A stretch of 64,000 nucleotides of DNA from Brachypodium distachyon (lineage: Eukaryota; Streptophyta; Magnoliopsida; Poales; Poaceae). This document shows, piece after piece, positions 12,623 through 27,000 of the stretch. A model generated the notes under the pieces. The model saw nothing but the letters and a program-made list of their open reading frames with translations. It had not been told where the DNA came from and did not search any database. Positions within the stretch are counted from its first letter, which is position 1; each line of letters opens with the position of its first letter. The translations under genes and the position numbers were made by a program. The stretch lies in assembly GCF_000005505.3 (NCBI RefSeq), contig NC_016131.3:69452355-69516354 (forward strand), in the 5' to 3' direction.

Positions 12623-14314
12623 GAGCCCATTGCATTGCCAAATTGCACAGGTCTTACTGTAGAAATTCTGTCTTCTCATTGTGTCCGTCTCTACAAGCGG
12701 TAAATTATGTGAATGTAGGTATATATATTTCCTTAGCTGGAAATCCTTACCCAATTTTGTTCTATGAGAGAAACACAAATGGTAAATTATGTCCATTTTT
12801 GTTCATGTTGCAACAGTGGGCGTTATTTGCTGGACATCCTTACCAATTTTAGTCTATAGAATAAGCATAAAATCAGTTATGATAAGTGAAACGGACATGC
12901 TATAAATTTGCAACACGACCGTAGGCTGTTGTAGGGTGAGTTCACATTGCTAAAAAAAAAGTGTTTCCGGAGGATCATTTACGGAGTAACATAACTCGTG
13001 AAACAAAACTGGCCGATTGTTGATGACAGTAGCCAACGATGGCTATGTCTATCCGCGTTCATGGTTGCACCAAATGCTTGATCGTGGTTAGGAATGGGAG
13101 CTGGGTCGAGTTTGAGCGAGGGCTCAGCTCCTATTGAAACGTACGAGCTAAATTTGACACTAGCCAGAGGTCACGCCGCAAAGTTGGCTTGTACTCCTCT
13201 TGTAACAATCCTAGTAGTGCGGTTCTTAAATAATGAAGCTGTTGGTGCCATATGAGACACAAAACCACTTAACACAACCTAAATATCTTAACCTCCGAGC
13301 CTGAGGATCACCGCTGGCTATGTATATACTCAGCTTCAGAGGGTTGCCGCATGACGGATCACCGAGAAATAACGATTCTCCATTTCAACGCAGGAGTTTG
13401 GTACTCGTACAAAATCGCCCCTTCGGAAACGAAACGCCGAAATTGAAGTTACGAAAACAGAGGTTCCACTCCTTTGTAATACGAAGTTCAAAGAAAAACC
13501 TAAGCAGTACCGGAAATATATGAAACTCACACTACTCTATTTGAGTTTCTAGAGTACCGGTGACTTATGAGATTTTGTCTTTTGCATGGGGAGAATCGAT
13601 CGCATATCATGCGGCCGCCATGGCGCAACTGTTCCTAACCCAAAGCCGATCCAGCCTCCTGTAACTTATCGTGAACTCGATCACACAAAAAGCCATGGAA
13701 TTTTTTCAAGGCACCAGCACACGAAGCAGTTCAATTTGAGATGATAAATACGGAGTAGGTCGATTTCAAACGGCTCACAAGCCTCGAGCTTTTTTTCAGC
13801 CTTAGTTGTGGTAATTTAGGGTAAGAGTAACATGCTACAAGGCCACATAAATATCCTTTAACTTTGAGCTCCCATTTCTTGAGCCGGTTCAAGTTGATAG
13901 CAACCCAGTGCAAGTTGATATGGACCTCAACTTAGCATCGTCAGGCACAGCACAACGACAGAACAAAAAATCACTCTCTTTATCATTCTGAGTATGCTTT
14001 GCTCTCTCTTCTAACATGCGAAGTGGCTGCCATCTCTCGCAAACCTTGCTTTGCTTGCACAGGAATTAGCCGACTCGTACAAGAGGAAACAGTTTCCAAC
14101 GAATGTGAAGTTGATAACAATCTCAAGGAACCTCACAGAAAGACAGGACAAATACTAGAAACAAACGCAAAATTTGGTACTCATGCATTAGGTAACTAAA
14201 TATTTAGTTTAAACAGCCATAACTAGATCCAGAAGAACACAAAACAGGCCATGAATGTAGACAAAAAAGTACTCGCGATCCCAGAAACTGACTAGGATGT
14301 TCACACGCAATTCT
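12623..14314. other. Convergent spacer between NPGR-like gene and RPS3a
   Basis: Holds the 3' UTRs of two convergent genes and about 1 kb of sequence in which I see no gene, clear transposon end or RNA. Small open frames here do not resemble known proteins. Confidence 0.5.
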
Positions 14315-16531
<2,217 letters not shown>

Positions 16532-16612
16532 GGCTGCTGCTGGAGGTGGAGCGGCGGCGCGGCGGAGCCTGGTGTCTTCGGGCGTCGGTCGGGGCTGCGG
16601 CTGCCTGAGAAA

Positions 16613-16621
16613 AAACCCTAA
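16613..16621 (+). promoter_or_regulatory. Telo-box in RPS3a promoter/5' UTR
   Basis: The sequence AAACCCTAA lies about 80 bp upstream of the RPS3a start codon. Telo-boxes are known as common elements in promoters of plant translation-machinery genes and are recognised by Myb-type telobox binders. The assignment rests on the motif and its position only. Confidence 0.6.
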
Positions 16622-17774
16622 CGAGACGTCGAGATTATATACCGGGTTCCCAGGGTTCCATTGGCATCCTGCGGTCCGGAGGTGATGTCTGCTGGATGGA
16701 AGGACGTGATGCTCGTAAGGCTCGCGTGGGCTACTCGCTGGAGTCTGGACAGTTTTTTTTTTTTTTAATCGGGCTAGCCAGTCTGGAGTCTGGACTGCTT
16801 TGAAGATTGGAGGTCCATTCGGCCCACTATTGTATGAACCGGCTCGACCCTTAGTCTAAACCAAGTTTCAAAAGAAAAAAAAGGCCAAAGCTAATCACGA
16901 CCCCTTTTTTTTCCATCGGCATCCTGTTTAGGTCGTGATTGACCGCACGATGCCAATGTGTCGCCATCCGTGTGGTTCAATGTGTTTTCTCCGCCACGGC
17001 CCACGGGGGATGGCGACATCTTCTCCTCCACGGCCCACGGGGGAGTGCCAAGTTATTAGAAAAAAAACAGTGCCAGGTTTGTTAACAATGCCTATAGAAT
17101 GTAGGAATATCTCTGTGTGCATAAATGAAAAACAAGAACGAAGAAAGATTAGTACCGGAGAAAGGGTTCTGAAGCTTAAAAGGACAATGTGCTTGCATAC
17201 TTATTTCTTGATTCCTGCTTTACACTGTCAAACCTTTGAGATTCGTGGGAGACAAGTATTGGTCGCTGTGCATAGCGTAAAATTCGTGGCGTACTTATGT
17301 TGGATGGTCAAATTAGTTGTACGTACCACGTCGTGTGTTCATGAACACCTTATGTTTTTTTTTTCATGTCTGTGTGATCAGGTTTTCGATGGAGATGTTT
17401 ATGCGCATGGTTCCTGTAATCGATGCAGCAATTCAAACCAGACAGAGTGTGTGCAATCAGTTACACTGCCAGACCTCGGCGGCGGGAGCAGGGAGGCTCT
17501 CAACTCTCAAGTATGCACAATATCAGCAGTGTTTTCTAGCTAACTTTCGATAGATCAGCTCTGCGTCGCTTGAGAATGCTTTCGAAAATACTTATTTTAT
17601 TTCTATCTACGGATACAACAGTCAGCTGAAAGTACTTTATTACCTGTAACCACAAAAATCTTACTACTAAAACCCGCACATATCCCCCTAATTAACTACC
17701 TAGATGTCACAGTTTATTCACAGCAACCTGAGGCTGCCGTCCTCTCTTGCTGCATTTGGTGATTGCGCTCCTTG
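16622..17774. other. Spacer upstream of RPS3a
   Basis: Contains the RPS3a promoter and then sequence without a recognisable gene. A tandem duplication occurs at about 16994-17042 (ccacggcccacgggggatg / ccacggcccacgggggagtg). An open frame of about 200 codons at 16935-17543 (+) matches no family I know and has low-complexity stretches, so it is not called as a gene. Confidence 0.45.
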
Positions 17775-18990
17775 CTAGAAGCATGCGTCCATGAGGCAGC
17801 AGCAACAGCAGGCCGCCAGACTGCAGACAAATGTGAACGGGCAACACAAATCAGAATATCAGTATAACAAAAAAAAAAAACTTCAGAGCTTCCTACCCAG
17901 CAACTCATGATTTGGGAGATTATGCTAGTCCTTCCTACTCAGCAACAATTTATAATTGGGAGATTATAGTAGTCATTAGTGTAGGCGATCAGGGAACAAT
18001 GTTAGCCATACAAAATGAAGACTGTATACTGGACAGTCGTCCGGGTCTTCCGTTTTGATCGCCCGTATACATACGGTCTGTGAATATGACAGCCCTGTAC
18101 GTGTCATCGTCTCGATTCAGTAGCACAACAAAACCTTTGTTTCAGTATCTTTTTCTGTCATCTGAACTCTGAATTCTTTTTTGTTTTTTGAAGAAGGAAG
18201 CAAACGAAAAAAGAAAAAAAGATCTGAACACTGATCCCAGTTTGAAGGAGACAGAGAGAGAGAAGTACCATGCTTGGGCGAAGGAGGGGCCCTCGTGCCG
18301 GTGCGGCGGCGGCGGCGGAGGCTGCGCGTACGGCGGCGGGTACGTCTGCGGCGGCGGCACGTAGCCGTAGGGCGGCGGCGGCTGGCCGTAGGGGTGCACT
18401 GGGTACGCCATCGGCGGGTACGGCTGGCCCTGCGGCGGCGGAGGCCCGTACTGCTGCTGCCCCTGCTGCTGCGGCGACGGAGGCCCGTACTGCGGCTGGC
18501 CCGGCGGCGGCGGGTACGGCTGGTTCTGCTGCTGCGGCGACGGCGGGTACGTCTGCGGCGGCGGCGGGTACGGCTGGCAGCCGTGGGGCTCCTCCACGCC
18601 GCTCTTCCCGTACGCGTCCACCGGGTACCCTGCAAGTCGATCCGCGATCGATGTCTCAGTATCACCAGCAGAAAAAATCTCAAGTTCTTAATGTCAAATG
18701 CTTCAGAAAAACATCAACACATGGACACAAAACCAATTCATGCAAGTGTCGGCGCCACAGTTCTTTAAGAAGAAGAAGAAGAAGAAGAACAGGAAGAAAA
18801 AAGAAATCAAGATGTCAACGAGATCTCGTCCGCGTGATAAACAATTGGAGGCATGGACATTGAAGTGCGTAGTTTAAACGAGCAGATGGATCGACCGATG
18901 TGCGTCGGGAAGAATTGACCGTGATGATTGGCACATCTCACCTTGCGGCGGGGGGGCACCGACATGGGAGTGAGGATTGTAGTAGCTCAT
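17775..18990 (-). CDS. Proline-rich CYSTM-domain protein
   Basis: Small tail-anchored-type stress protein of the CYSTM (cysteine-rich transmembrane module) family. These are short plasma-membrane-associated proteins linked to stress tolerance (family knowledge). Three exons on the minus strand: 18990-18942, 18629-18269 and 17820-17775, giving 151 residues. The N terminus is MSYYNPHSHVGAPPPQGYP, typical of the family. The middle ~100 residues are Pro/Gln/Tyr repeats (QPYPPPP, QYGPPSPQQQ, TYPPPYAQ). The last 15 residues are the CYSTM signature, with C137, the C-terminal run CLAACCCCCLMDACF and then the stop. The tiny last exon encodes nearly all of this signature and is easily missed; the junction is Cat|G spliced as tg|t. 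The opposite strand of exon 2 has long Arg/Ala-rich open frames that are shadows of the proline codons. Confidence 0.93.
18767..18789. repeat. GAA microsatellite in CYSTM gene intron 1
   Basis: An (AAG)n run of about 23 bases inside the first intron of the CYSTM gene. It is likely length-variable between individuals. Confidence 0.8.
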
Positions 18991-21923
18991 CGATCGGGAT
19001 CTGGCCTGCTCCCTTCCGCGGCGACGAAGAAAAGTGGCCTGCTTGATCCGGAGGAACTGGAAGGGGGAAGAGATGCTGCTGCTGGTTGGCTGACGGGAGA
19101 CGACGAGACGAGGCTAATTTGGAAGGGGGAGGGGAGCTAGGCGAGTGACCGATGCTGCTATTCTCGGCGGCATCCATGCATGCATGGGACACACGTAGGG
19201 CTGTTGCTTTAGCAGATTTGCTACATCAACAGGCTTTTTTTGTTCGCTACTTCGTCTCTCTCTCTCTGACGAGGTCGTCGTTCTCCTATCCGGCCTACCG
19301 TCAGGGCGGCAATGCCGGGTAACTGATTTTGAGATTGCTAACCGTGCATTTCCCTCGGTACTACCAGCAATGCTGGCTTAAGTAAGCATTTTGGTATGGG
19401 CGTGGCTCGGCCAAGAGAGACGATTATCCCCAACGTGGACTCGTGGATGACGCACGGCCTTTAGGTCTAGAGAAAGAAAGGTAAATTTTGCAAAATCAAT
19501 TTTTTTTTACGATTGTCGCTAATCATCTCACAGAACCATCACTTTTCAGACAGACGTTCTCAAATAACCCAAATCTGCTAGATTAAGGTGATTGACAAAG
19601 TTTCTGATAGATGGGCCCGGCAATGTCATATGACAGGTGCTTGGGCTGGCAGTCTATTTGCCATGTCATCTTCGGACCCGGTCTAGAGACATACGGGGCA
19701 TCACAAAGGGCCTGCACGTCATGCTAGGTCAAGACGGTAGAATCTGGCATGGTAATGACGTGGCAAATAAAATGGGCCACATGACATTTGACTTGTGGAT
19801 CCAGTCTGTCAAAAACGTTATCACCGACCCTAATCTAGCAAATCTGGGTTATTTGAGAACGCCGATCGAAAGAGGGTTGGTTCTGTGAGAAGATCAACGA
19901 CAACCGAATTTATGCGAAACACTAACCACAAAAGGTGCAATTCTGTGAAATTTACTCAAAAACTAACTGAAATGTACACACAAAAAGCAATCAGCTTGAC
20001 TCGGCCAATTTCACAACCTCTTGATCAAACATCTGACATACTTTTTCTCCTTCCTCGTAACAGCGATACATAAGAGGCCATCGGTAAGTTCATTTATTTG
20101 GGGCAGATCTGTGTGTGATTTCCGGACGATGAAGGGAGGGATTAGCGGTCCGGCTACCTGAAGTCGGGTTTAGAAATTTGTGTTTTGCTAAACAAAATTT
20201 CATGGTTAACTTTTCAGTTGCCTGATTTTTAAGAAAATAACTTAAATCTCAGTTGACGTATTAGAACCGTTGGATTGTTTTTTGGATGTCATCGTACTCT
20301 CTTTTTTCATCGTTCGTTCCAAATCGTAAAGCACAGACCATATTCAATGACTCATCTCTAACTAAGAATCAAACAGCTTACATATGCAAAATCCTAACTT
20401 ACTTTATGATTTGTTATTTTTTTAGAAAGTCGGAAAAATGATTATCCGCACATATAATTGAATTTTGGAAAAGTAGACGGACCAAGAGAATTAGTACGAG
20501 ACAGCTTTGCAAGATAGAGGACAATCGGCGGCAGCCCCCGGGGGCGAGATATGTGGGTTGCATTGCGGCGTCATGGTGAGGCACCGATCCGAAATGACAA
20601 AAGATATCATTTTATTTTTCCCGTGACTTAATTTGCGGCAGCCCCCTGAGACGAGATATGCAGTAGCAGGCCTATCGCTCTATCCGGCCAAAGACGTGAC
20701 CGGGGGGCGGCCGGCGCGGATGTGCGTGTGCCCGAAAGATCACGTGTGATAAGAAAATAAAATAAAAAACGCTTACGCCAGGTATCAGAGACTGCTAGCG
20801 TGGCACTGGCTAGTGAATGGCACACCAATGGCGCCTATGGAAGAACAAATCGATTCCAAGCCGACCTAGCCAGCTATGTTACCAGCAGTAGTCCCGGTCT
20901 GGACTCCACGGGAATCTTTTTGGCAATGCTCGCTCGTGCTCGTGCAATTTTTGCCTCCGGGAGCTATCTATCCATCGAGCAAACTGCTGATGCCGCAGGC
21001 ACTTTTCCTGTCGACTTTTCTTGTCACCGAAGCTAGGCTATATAGCTTGAGCCTGAGCTGTGTTCGCGTGCTGCAGTCGGACAGACACCCAGCTGCAGCC
21101 TGCATAGCGATCACGTCGCCGGTCTACGCACCCTCTCAAGTTGTACTATCATGTCAGGTCCCAAGCCATCTCCCACACGCACCCCTCTGTTCCATCGCCC
21201 GAAACACTGACGAATCCCTGCTTTGCGCGCAATGCCTTTCTTTGGTGCTCAGCGCAGAGACCAGGCAGATCATGACGGATTCCCCCTTTGGAAATCTCCG
21301 CGGCAGCGCTGTAACGCTGTCCTGGAGCCAGCTGAGCTTGGGTCGTCTCGTCGAGACCCATGCTTGTTCTGCCGTGCATTTGTGCCGTCTGTTCGTCGAG
21401 ACCAGAGGAACCCTGCTGGCCACACGTGCGGCGTTACAGATGCGCCGACACGGGCGGTGGTCTGCCTAGAGAGATCAATTGAGCCTCCCGATACGTCTTA
21501 ATTTCTGAGGCGCGCCTACCGGGAAGCTAGATCCGATGATGGAGTTTGGTTTTCGATGACTAGTCAAAGCTTCGGGGGTTCTTGTTAAACTCACATTCAC
21601 GATCAGTTGGTATGTGGGGCTTTGGGAGGAGGCGCTCAGAATAGAGACAGAGTGCGATACGGTAATCTGTCACGTTACACCCATCGATCCATGTTTCCAC
21701 GGTACAAACTACCGGCAGTGCTGCACCGTAGGCGTTCGGAGAATCATTCCATACAAAGCACTAACTTGATTATTTTACACACCCTGCCGCTAACACACGC
21801 CCAAGCTGCCAGCGTTTACTATCGCTAATTTACTGGGACTACTAAACATATACAACCACGGAGTGCTCCGCCCGCCTGGCCGCTAGCCAACGTGGGCGCC
21901 GCCGCCGCTGCCGTCCCAGGCCG
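18991..21923. other. Spacer between CYSTM gene and DUF4228 gene
   Basis: The CYSTM gene promoter lies near 19000-19300. An inverted-repeat element is listed separately. From about 20170 to 20300 a degraded MITE-like piece resembles the one at 31.8 kb (ttttcagttg...ttaagaaaataac). The 20500-21800 part is GC-rich, with several overlapping open frames on both strands, none of recognisable family, and is not annotated as coding. Confidence 0.45.
19471..19930. mobile_element. Non-autonomous element with long terminal inverted repeats
   Basis: The left arm (about 19480-19620) and the right arm (about 19790-19925) are inverted copies of each other. Shared blocks include tctcacagaacc, gttctcaaataaccca and ctagatta(a/g)ggt, read from each end inward, with divergent outer parts (attgtcg / gttgtcg). 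The imperfect arms are about 110-140 bp with a short middle. This is the form of a fold-back or Mutator-type MITE. I could not fix the exact ends or a target-site duplication. Confidence 0.65.
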
Positions 21924-23144
21924 TCAGTCCCGCCCTTCCTCGATGCTCTGCAGCGCGGGCCTCCACTGCCGGCCCATCCGCCTGCCGAGCGCCACGCCGG
22001 GCGGCAGCAGCGAGTCCAGGTCGCAGCCGTCGTCCGCTTCGACGGGCTTCGGTGCAGCCGCGGCCTCCTCCTCCTCCTCCTCGTCCGTCCGCCGCATGAC
22101 CTGGATTGATTGACAGGAAAAAGAAAAGGCACGCGAACGGATTAGATTCATTAACTGGTTATTGGCATGGCCGTTTCCGGAGATTAATGCCCCAGTTTGG
22201 ACAAGGATGATTGATGAACTAGTAGGATTAGATTCATTAACATTAGTTGTTGCGAGCTTGCGATCAGCCGGGTGATCCGATGGCGACCGAGCGGATCACG
22301 GAAGGAAAGATTTGGCAGAGCCGGTGGTTGGAATGACACCGTGTGCGGCGTGCATGTGCGCCAGTAAATGTAGTAGTAGTAGCAGTACGAACCTTTGCAA
22401 GCGACCGGTCGGATTCCTCGGGCACGACGCCGGCGGCGCCTCCGCCGCTGCTGCTACGCCGGCGCCGAGGCTTGGTTGGCTTCTTCGCCGCCGCCGCCGC
22501 TGGCTCCTCCTCCTTGGCCTTCACCATGACGCGGCTCAGCTTCACGTGCCGCTTCGTCGCGAACTCGCGCAGCACCTCTGCGCACGGAATTAACCAAAAA
22601 TGGAGAAAATCTCGTTAATTTGACGGGAAATTAGGGATCCACGGCGACAGCTACAACAACGCCGGCTTATACTCCAGAAAAATCATTACCGACAAACCAA
22701 AAAAGGGGGGCGATGGAGTCAAAAAATGGCATTTAATTAAGCGGACGGCGATTTCCGCGCATGGATTAATGAATCCACGCGCGCTTCGTCCTCTCCACGC
22801 ACCGCCGGGCCGAATACGGCCAGCCAACAAGTAATTACCGCCGCAAGCATCTTGAGGTAGGACGCACGCGACGTACCTTCGAAGCTGACGAGGCGGTAGA
22901 CGCGGCCGAGCAGGAGCGTGTCGTCGGGCCGGAGCAGCTTGAGGTGCTTCACGGCCGGGGCGGCACCGCCTGCCACGGACGCGCCGGTGGTGGCTGGAGC
23001 GGTGATGACGGCGGCGACGTAGTGGCCCGGATTGGCCGACATGACCTCGCCGGCGGGGAGCGCCCAGTACGCGAGCTCCGTGCGGCCGCCGCCGGGGTGC
23101 TGGATCACCACAGTCGCCGCCTCCGCCGCCTGGCAGTTACCCAT
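21924..23144 (-). CDS. DUF4228 (PADRE) domain protein
   Basis: Member of the plant PADRE/DUF4228 family, which responds to pathogens and abiotic stress; its biochemical role is unknown. Three exons on the minus strand: 23144-22877, 22577-22393 and 22100-21924, giving 209 residues. The N terminus MGNCQAAEAATVVIQHPGG is the family hallmark. Gly2 and Cys4 are a likely myristoylation/palmitoylation pair for membrane attachment. The first exon continues with HLKLLRPDDTLLLGRVYRLV, and exon 2 with the basic MVKAKEEEP segment and an Arg/Ser tract (RRRRSSSGG). Exon 3 opens with an acidic run (TDEEEEEE) and ends WRPALQSIEEG, another conserved family element. All junctions are GT-AG and keep the frame. 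A TATA box lies about 130 bp upstream of the start. Confidence 0.92.
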
Positions 23145-23274
23145 GTGCGCCGGTAGATCGGTGCCTTTGCCGCCGCGTGTGTGTTTCCGGGCGTCCTCTC
23201 TGGTTCTGTTCTTGGGGCGAGACCTGGGATCGAGAGGTAGGCGAGTGACCGCCGCAGGTAGGCAGTGGTGACCG

Positions 23275-23281
23275 TTTTATA
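23275..23281 (-). promoter_or_regulatory. TATA box of the DUF4228 gene
   Basis: Read on the minus strand, TATAAAA occurs 130 bp upstream of the DUF4228 start codon. This is a normal distance for a plant TATA box with a ~100-bp 5' UTR. Confidence 0.6.
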
Positions 23282-23578
23282 AGGTGGGTTGGTTTGGTTT
23301 GCCTGGAGGGTGCTCGGGAGAAGAGAATGGAGCCCGATGGTGATGGCCGCTGTAGCGCGGTACTTCACCTTCTTCGTCTCGGCAGTTTACATGGACAGAT
23401 AAGTACGGCTGTGTACATAAATGAAGGCCTTTCCTGCTCGCCCGTCTTGTGTTGACCATTTGACCCCAAATTCGACAAGGGTATGTCGAAGTTCGAATTG
23501 AGCTATAATCTACGTGCACACGTTAAAGCAATATTAATGTTCGACGTCCACAATATTTAGTAGGTACTACTACTATAA

Positions 23579-23741
23579 AGATTACATGTCATGACGAATT
23601 AAGAAATCTAATTTAAAGTTGTGCATGCCAATAGATTAAGGGCACTATATGCATGACGAATTAATAAAACTAATTAAGTAAGGGTACTATATAGATTATA
23701 TGTCATAACGAATGAATAAAACTAATTTAAAGTTGTAGATG
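23579..23741. repeat. Three imperfect copies of an AT-rich unit
   Basis: The motif (attacatgtcatgacgaatta...aaatctaatttaaagttgt) recurs three times with decay: near 23580, near 23648 and near 23693. The first and third copies are the most alike. This looks like an old tandem amplification. Confidence 0.7.
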
Positions 23742-23947
23742 AAAAAAAAAACAATTCTTATAAAAAAATTGTTTAACTTCAGATAGCATATAAAATTATC
23801 TTAAAACGGTGGAATTGTATGTAACAAGAAATGTTTGCTTGCTTTGTCATTTGCCTAGATATCTTGCAAAGATTTTGCCACTAGTTCATCGTGAACTCTG
23901 ATTTTTATTCTGCAGAAAATTAAGTACTCCTCTTTGTATAAATTGTA

Positions 23948-24080
23948 CTCGCTCCGTCCCATATTAAGTGGCTTGCTATTACATGTATCTAGACGTTTTT
24001 TAGATATAGATACATACATATTCGGTTCAGAAATGTAACATTTCTCAACTAATTTCGCCACTACTTAATTCTTTTATACG
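23948..24080. mobile_element. Degraded Stowaway-like MITE
   Basis: The left end CTCGCTCCGTCCCATATTAAGTGGC after a TA, and the inner tract attacatgtatctagacg, match the better-preserved elements at 31.3, 34.0 and 36.0 kb. The right end is decayed (acttaattcttttatacgg), so the boundary is approximate. Confidence 0.6.
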
Positions 24081-27000
24081 GCTCCTCTTTGTAATGTTCA
24101 GTTTTGACAGGCTCAGAAATAATATTTTCCAAGACAAGCGTGATATGTCAAGAGCGAACCACAAGCAGGGGCACGTCATCGTGCCGGGTACGCGACATCA
24201 GCGAGAACAATGTATATTCAAGGCTTGATTACAAAAACAAACGACTGCTCAGCGTTAAAAAAAAGTTTCCTCCCAATTCTCTAAAAAAAGTTTCCTGCAA
24301 CCAGCATGACAGTTGTGTGGATATTAAAATTAAAACGAGGAATATTAACCTAAGGAGTATGATCCGGTCAAATCAGGGTGATACGACATGTGAAGTGAAT
24401 AGAAGGTGTTTTCCCAGGCGGCACTTCTGTGCTACTCCTATGCTACCACAACAGTCTTCGATTTTCCTATTCGCCACCGCTTCTTGCCTTCTTTTATGTA
24501 CCCCAAATTGCGTTTATATGTCGAAATGTGTCTCCTGCCTCTCTGACGGCTGATATTACTTGATGATATATCCCGCATTGCGTGACGCGTTGACGCCCTC
24601 GACAGTCCAACCCATCTGGAAACAGCGATCAACCACGTCAGTCCGACGCGTGGACGCCCTCGACAATTAATCGCCGGCGTCCGGCGAGATGTGGCCTCAT
24701 CGATCTGATTGTGGCCTGTCTGAAAAATGCAGCAACTTCTCGGTCCAACACTTTTGTTTCTTAGCCCTGTCAAGTGGTGAGCAGCTGGTTTGGCAGAACT
24801 TGGGCGCTCTATATGCTACTATTTCAGGACATCTGAGGTTTCCGTTAACTTAACTAGGGAAATGTCCTTCCCATGCATCACGCATCGGCCACGGCCCACT
24901 AGCTTGTAGGAGTATTACCAGCGAAGAAACATGTTTCTGGCTACTAGCCAAACCGGCGCACGCAGGCGGGCGGGCGGGGGGACGCACCGAACACTGCTCT
25001 AACCGGAGCCTGCAGCAAGCAACCACCTGGACGGCTGCACGATCCGATCTCCTCGACCCATCGCCAATTCGCCGGTGGTTACCTCATTGCTTTCATCCCA
25101 AGGAGGCAGCAGTTGGGTTTCCGTGTTAAAAGTGGTGTCCACTCGCCCAGTAATCGTCAGCGAGGCCTGCATCCATCCCCTCTAAACGTCGGACAAAATT
25201 AACCCGAACAAGTATGCACAAGAGAGGAGAGGAGCTGCTGCGTGCAGAGGTCAGGGAATCCGTAGGCTGAGATGGGCGTGTCACCCACCGGCGCCCAGGT
25301 TGCGCTTGTCCCGTTGCGCACGATCCGGCCGGCGAGGCGGCGACTGCACGGACTGGATTGCCACTCAAGCAACGGTGCCCATCCATCCCGGTTGCGTCTC
25401 TCCCCAAGCCAAAGGCCCCGTTTCGTGGTCGATCCAGCAAGGGACAAAGGGGAAATGTTCGCGCCCGCACTTTCTTCTCCCTGAAGAGTTCCCTCGCGTG
25501 ATATACGCGACCGATGTGCATGCACGCCGCGAAGGGAACAACACACGACGGCGGCTGGTAGTAGTAGACGGAGAAAAAAGTTGGCAAATTGCGAGCCCAA
25601 GCAAAGGAATGGTCCCGGTCTCTCCAACAGCAAGATCCTTGTGCGTTTATGGCAGAGGCGCCCGCGTGTTTTCTTCTCGTTTATTGGTTTGATTTGATTC
25701 GATTCGATTCTCCCGGTGTTTGTTGTTGGTGTGGATTAATGCTCGGGTTCTCGCATGTCAGCAATGTGGATTAATGCTCAAGTTAAAACCCACTTTTTCT
25801 GTTGGGGGTCTCTGCACGACTGCACGTGGCACGCAGTAGTACATGTGTAGCTTGCTATGATTGCCTCGTCATTTGCTTCAATTAGGGATCGATTCATTCA
25901 CTGCTGGTATGAAAAGCCTTGATCAACCGAAAGCTTTGGAGGTTGAATTTTTTTTCGGGAGCATCTTCTGGAGAAACACCAGGTGTTACGTGACTGTGCG
26001 CGATGGCATTAATGCTAAAACGACGACAAATATTTCGGTTTAACATCAAAAAAATTTGAAGCAATTTCTCTGGCTGCGTCTTTTGCATCTTGATGTTTCT
26101 TCAAATTTCTGGTGAAGAAACAGTAAAAGACAAAACTTGCATGAGCTGAACTAACCTTGTAGGTTTTACTGAGCCACATGAGCCGCCCACCCCAGTGGGT
26201 GAGAATGTAAGATTGTTGAATGCGCGGTGGCCGGGGACACACCCCTCGCAACACAGGTTGTCTAACCTTTGAATCATCGTTGAACCGACGAAGAAGAAGA
26301 CCAAAATCACGAAATTACGAGCCGTGAGATCCACAAACTCCATGGAGTCGACTATGACAGTCACGTCAGAACAGGGATGGAATAGAGAGATCAAAAATCT
26401 GAATGTCGTCGCCTCCACCGTCAGGACGGCATTGTCAAAAATACACAAACCTTATAAAAAAGGTACTAAAACGATGGCCAGATGTTGATCCGTAGTTTCT
26501 CTCACCTCCTGATGACCAGAGGGCTACCGGAGACGAGAGGAACCGACCAAGACGACAGCTGCGGCTTTTCTCCGACGGCGTCTAGGGTTCCACGATCGAG
26601 ATCGATGGGAGAAACACCAGGTGTTACCTGACTGTGCGCAATGGCGTTAATGTGCTTTGATTTGATAGGGATGGATAGCTCCACGGGCTCCAATTGGTGT
26701 CGTATGCGGGCCAGAAAGGCTTCTACAGTACTCCGCTCTGAAATTCTGCTTAATTGGGTCGGCCCGGTGGAGTGGGGAATACAGAAATTAATACGACCTT
26801 CAGTTACCGGCCAATATGGGCCGGTGCAGGGCATTTTACAACGGCACCAAGCACGTGAAAGAAAATTAGCACCCGTTTCTTCATTGTTTTTTTTAGGACG
26901 TTTCTTCATTGTTTTTGCGGGAGCAATTAGCACACGTTCCTGAGTTCCTGTCGTGGACCTGCCGCTACTGCACTGCGGAAGCCAGGCCAGCAGCTGCAGG

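Noticed and set aside
16935..17543. Plus-strand open frame of about 200 codons
   Set aside because: No family resemblance; includes a duplicated low-complexity stretch, a poly-T run and an apparent tcag acceptor in the middle, so it does not behave like one exon.
18117..18863. Long Arg- or Ala-rich open frames on both strands over the CYSTM gene
   Set aside because: They are other-frame readings of CCG/CCC proline and glutamine codons of exon 2; the minus-strand proline-rich frame with CYSTM ending is the real one.
20876..21469. Plus-strand open frame of about 197 codons in GC-rich spacer
   Set aside because: No recognisable domain, competing open frames in all three phases, no promoter or splice context; consistent with stop-poor GC-rich DNA.
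24104..25692. Several 110-150-codon open frames on both strands
   Set aside because: No recognisable protein motifs, overlapping in conflicting frames, unlikely to be genes.
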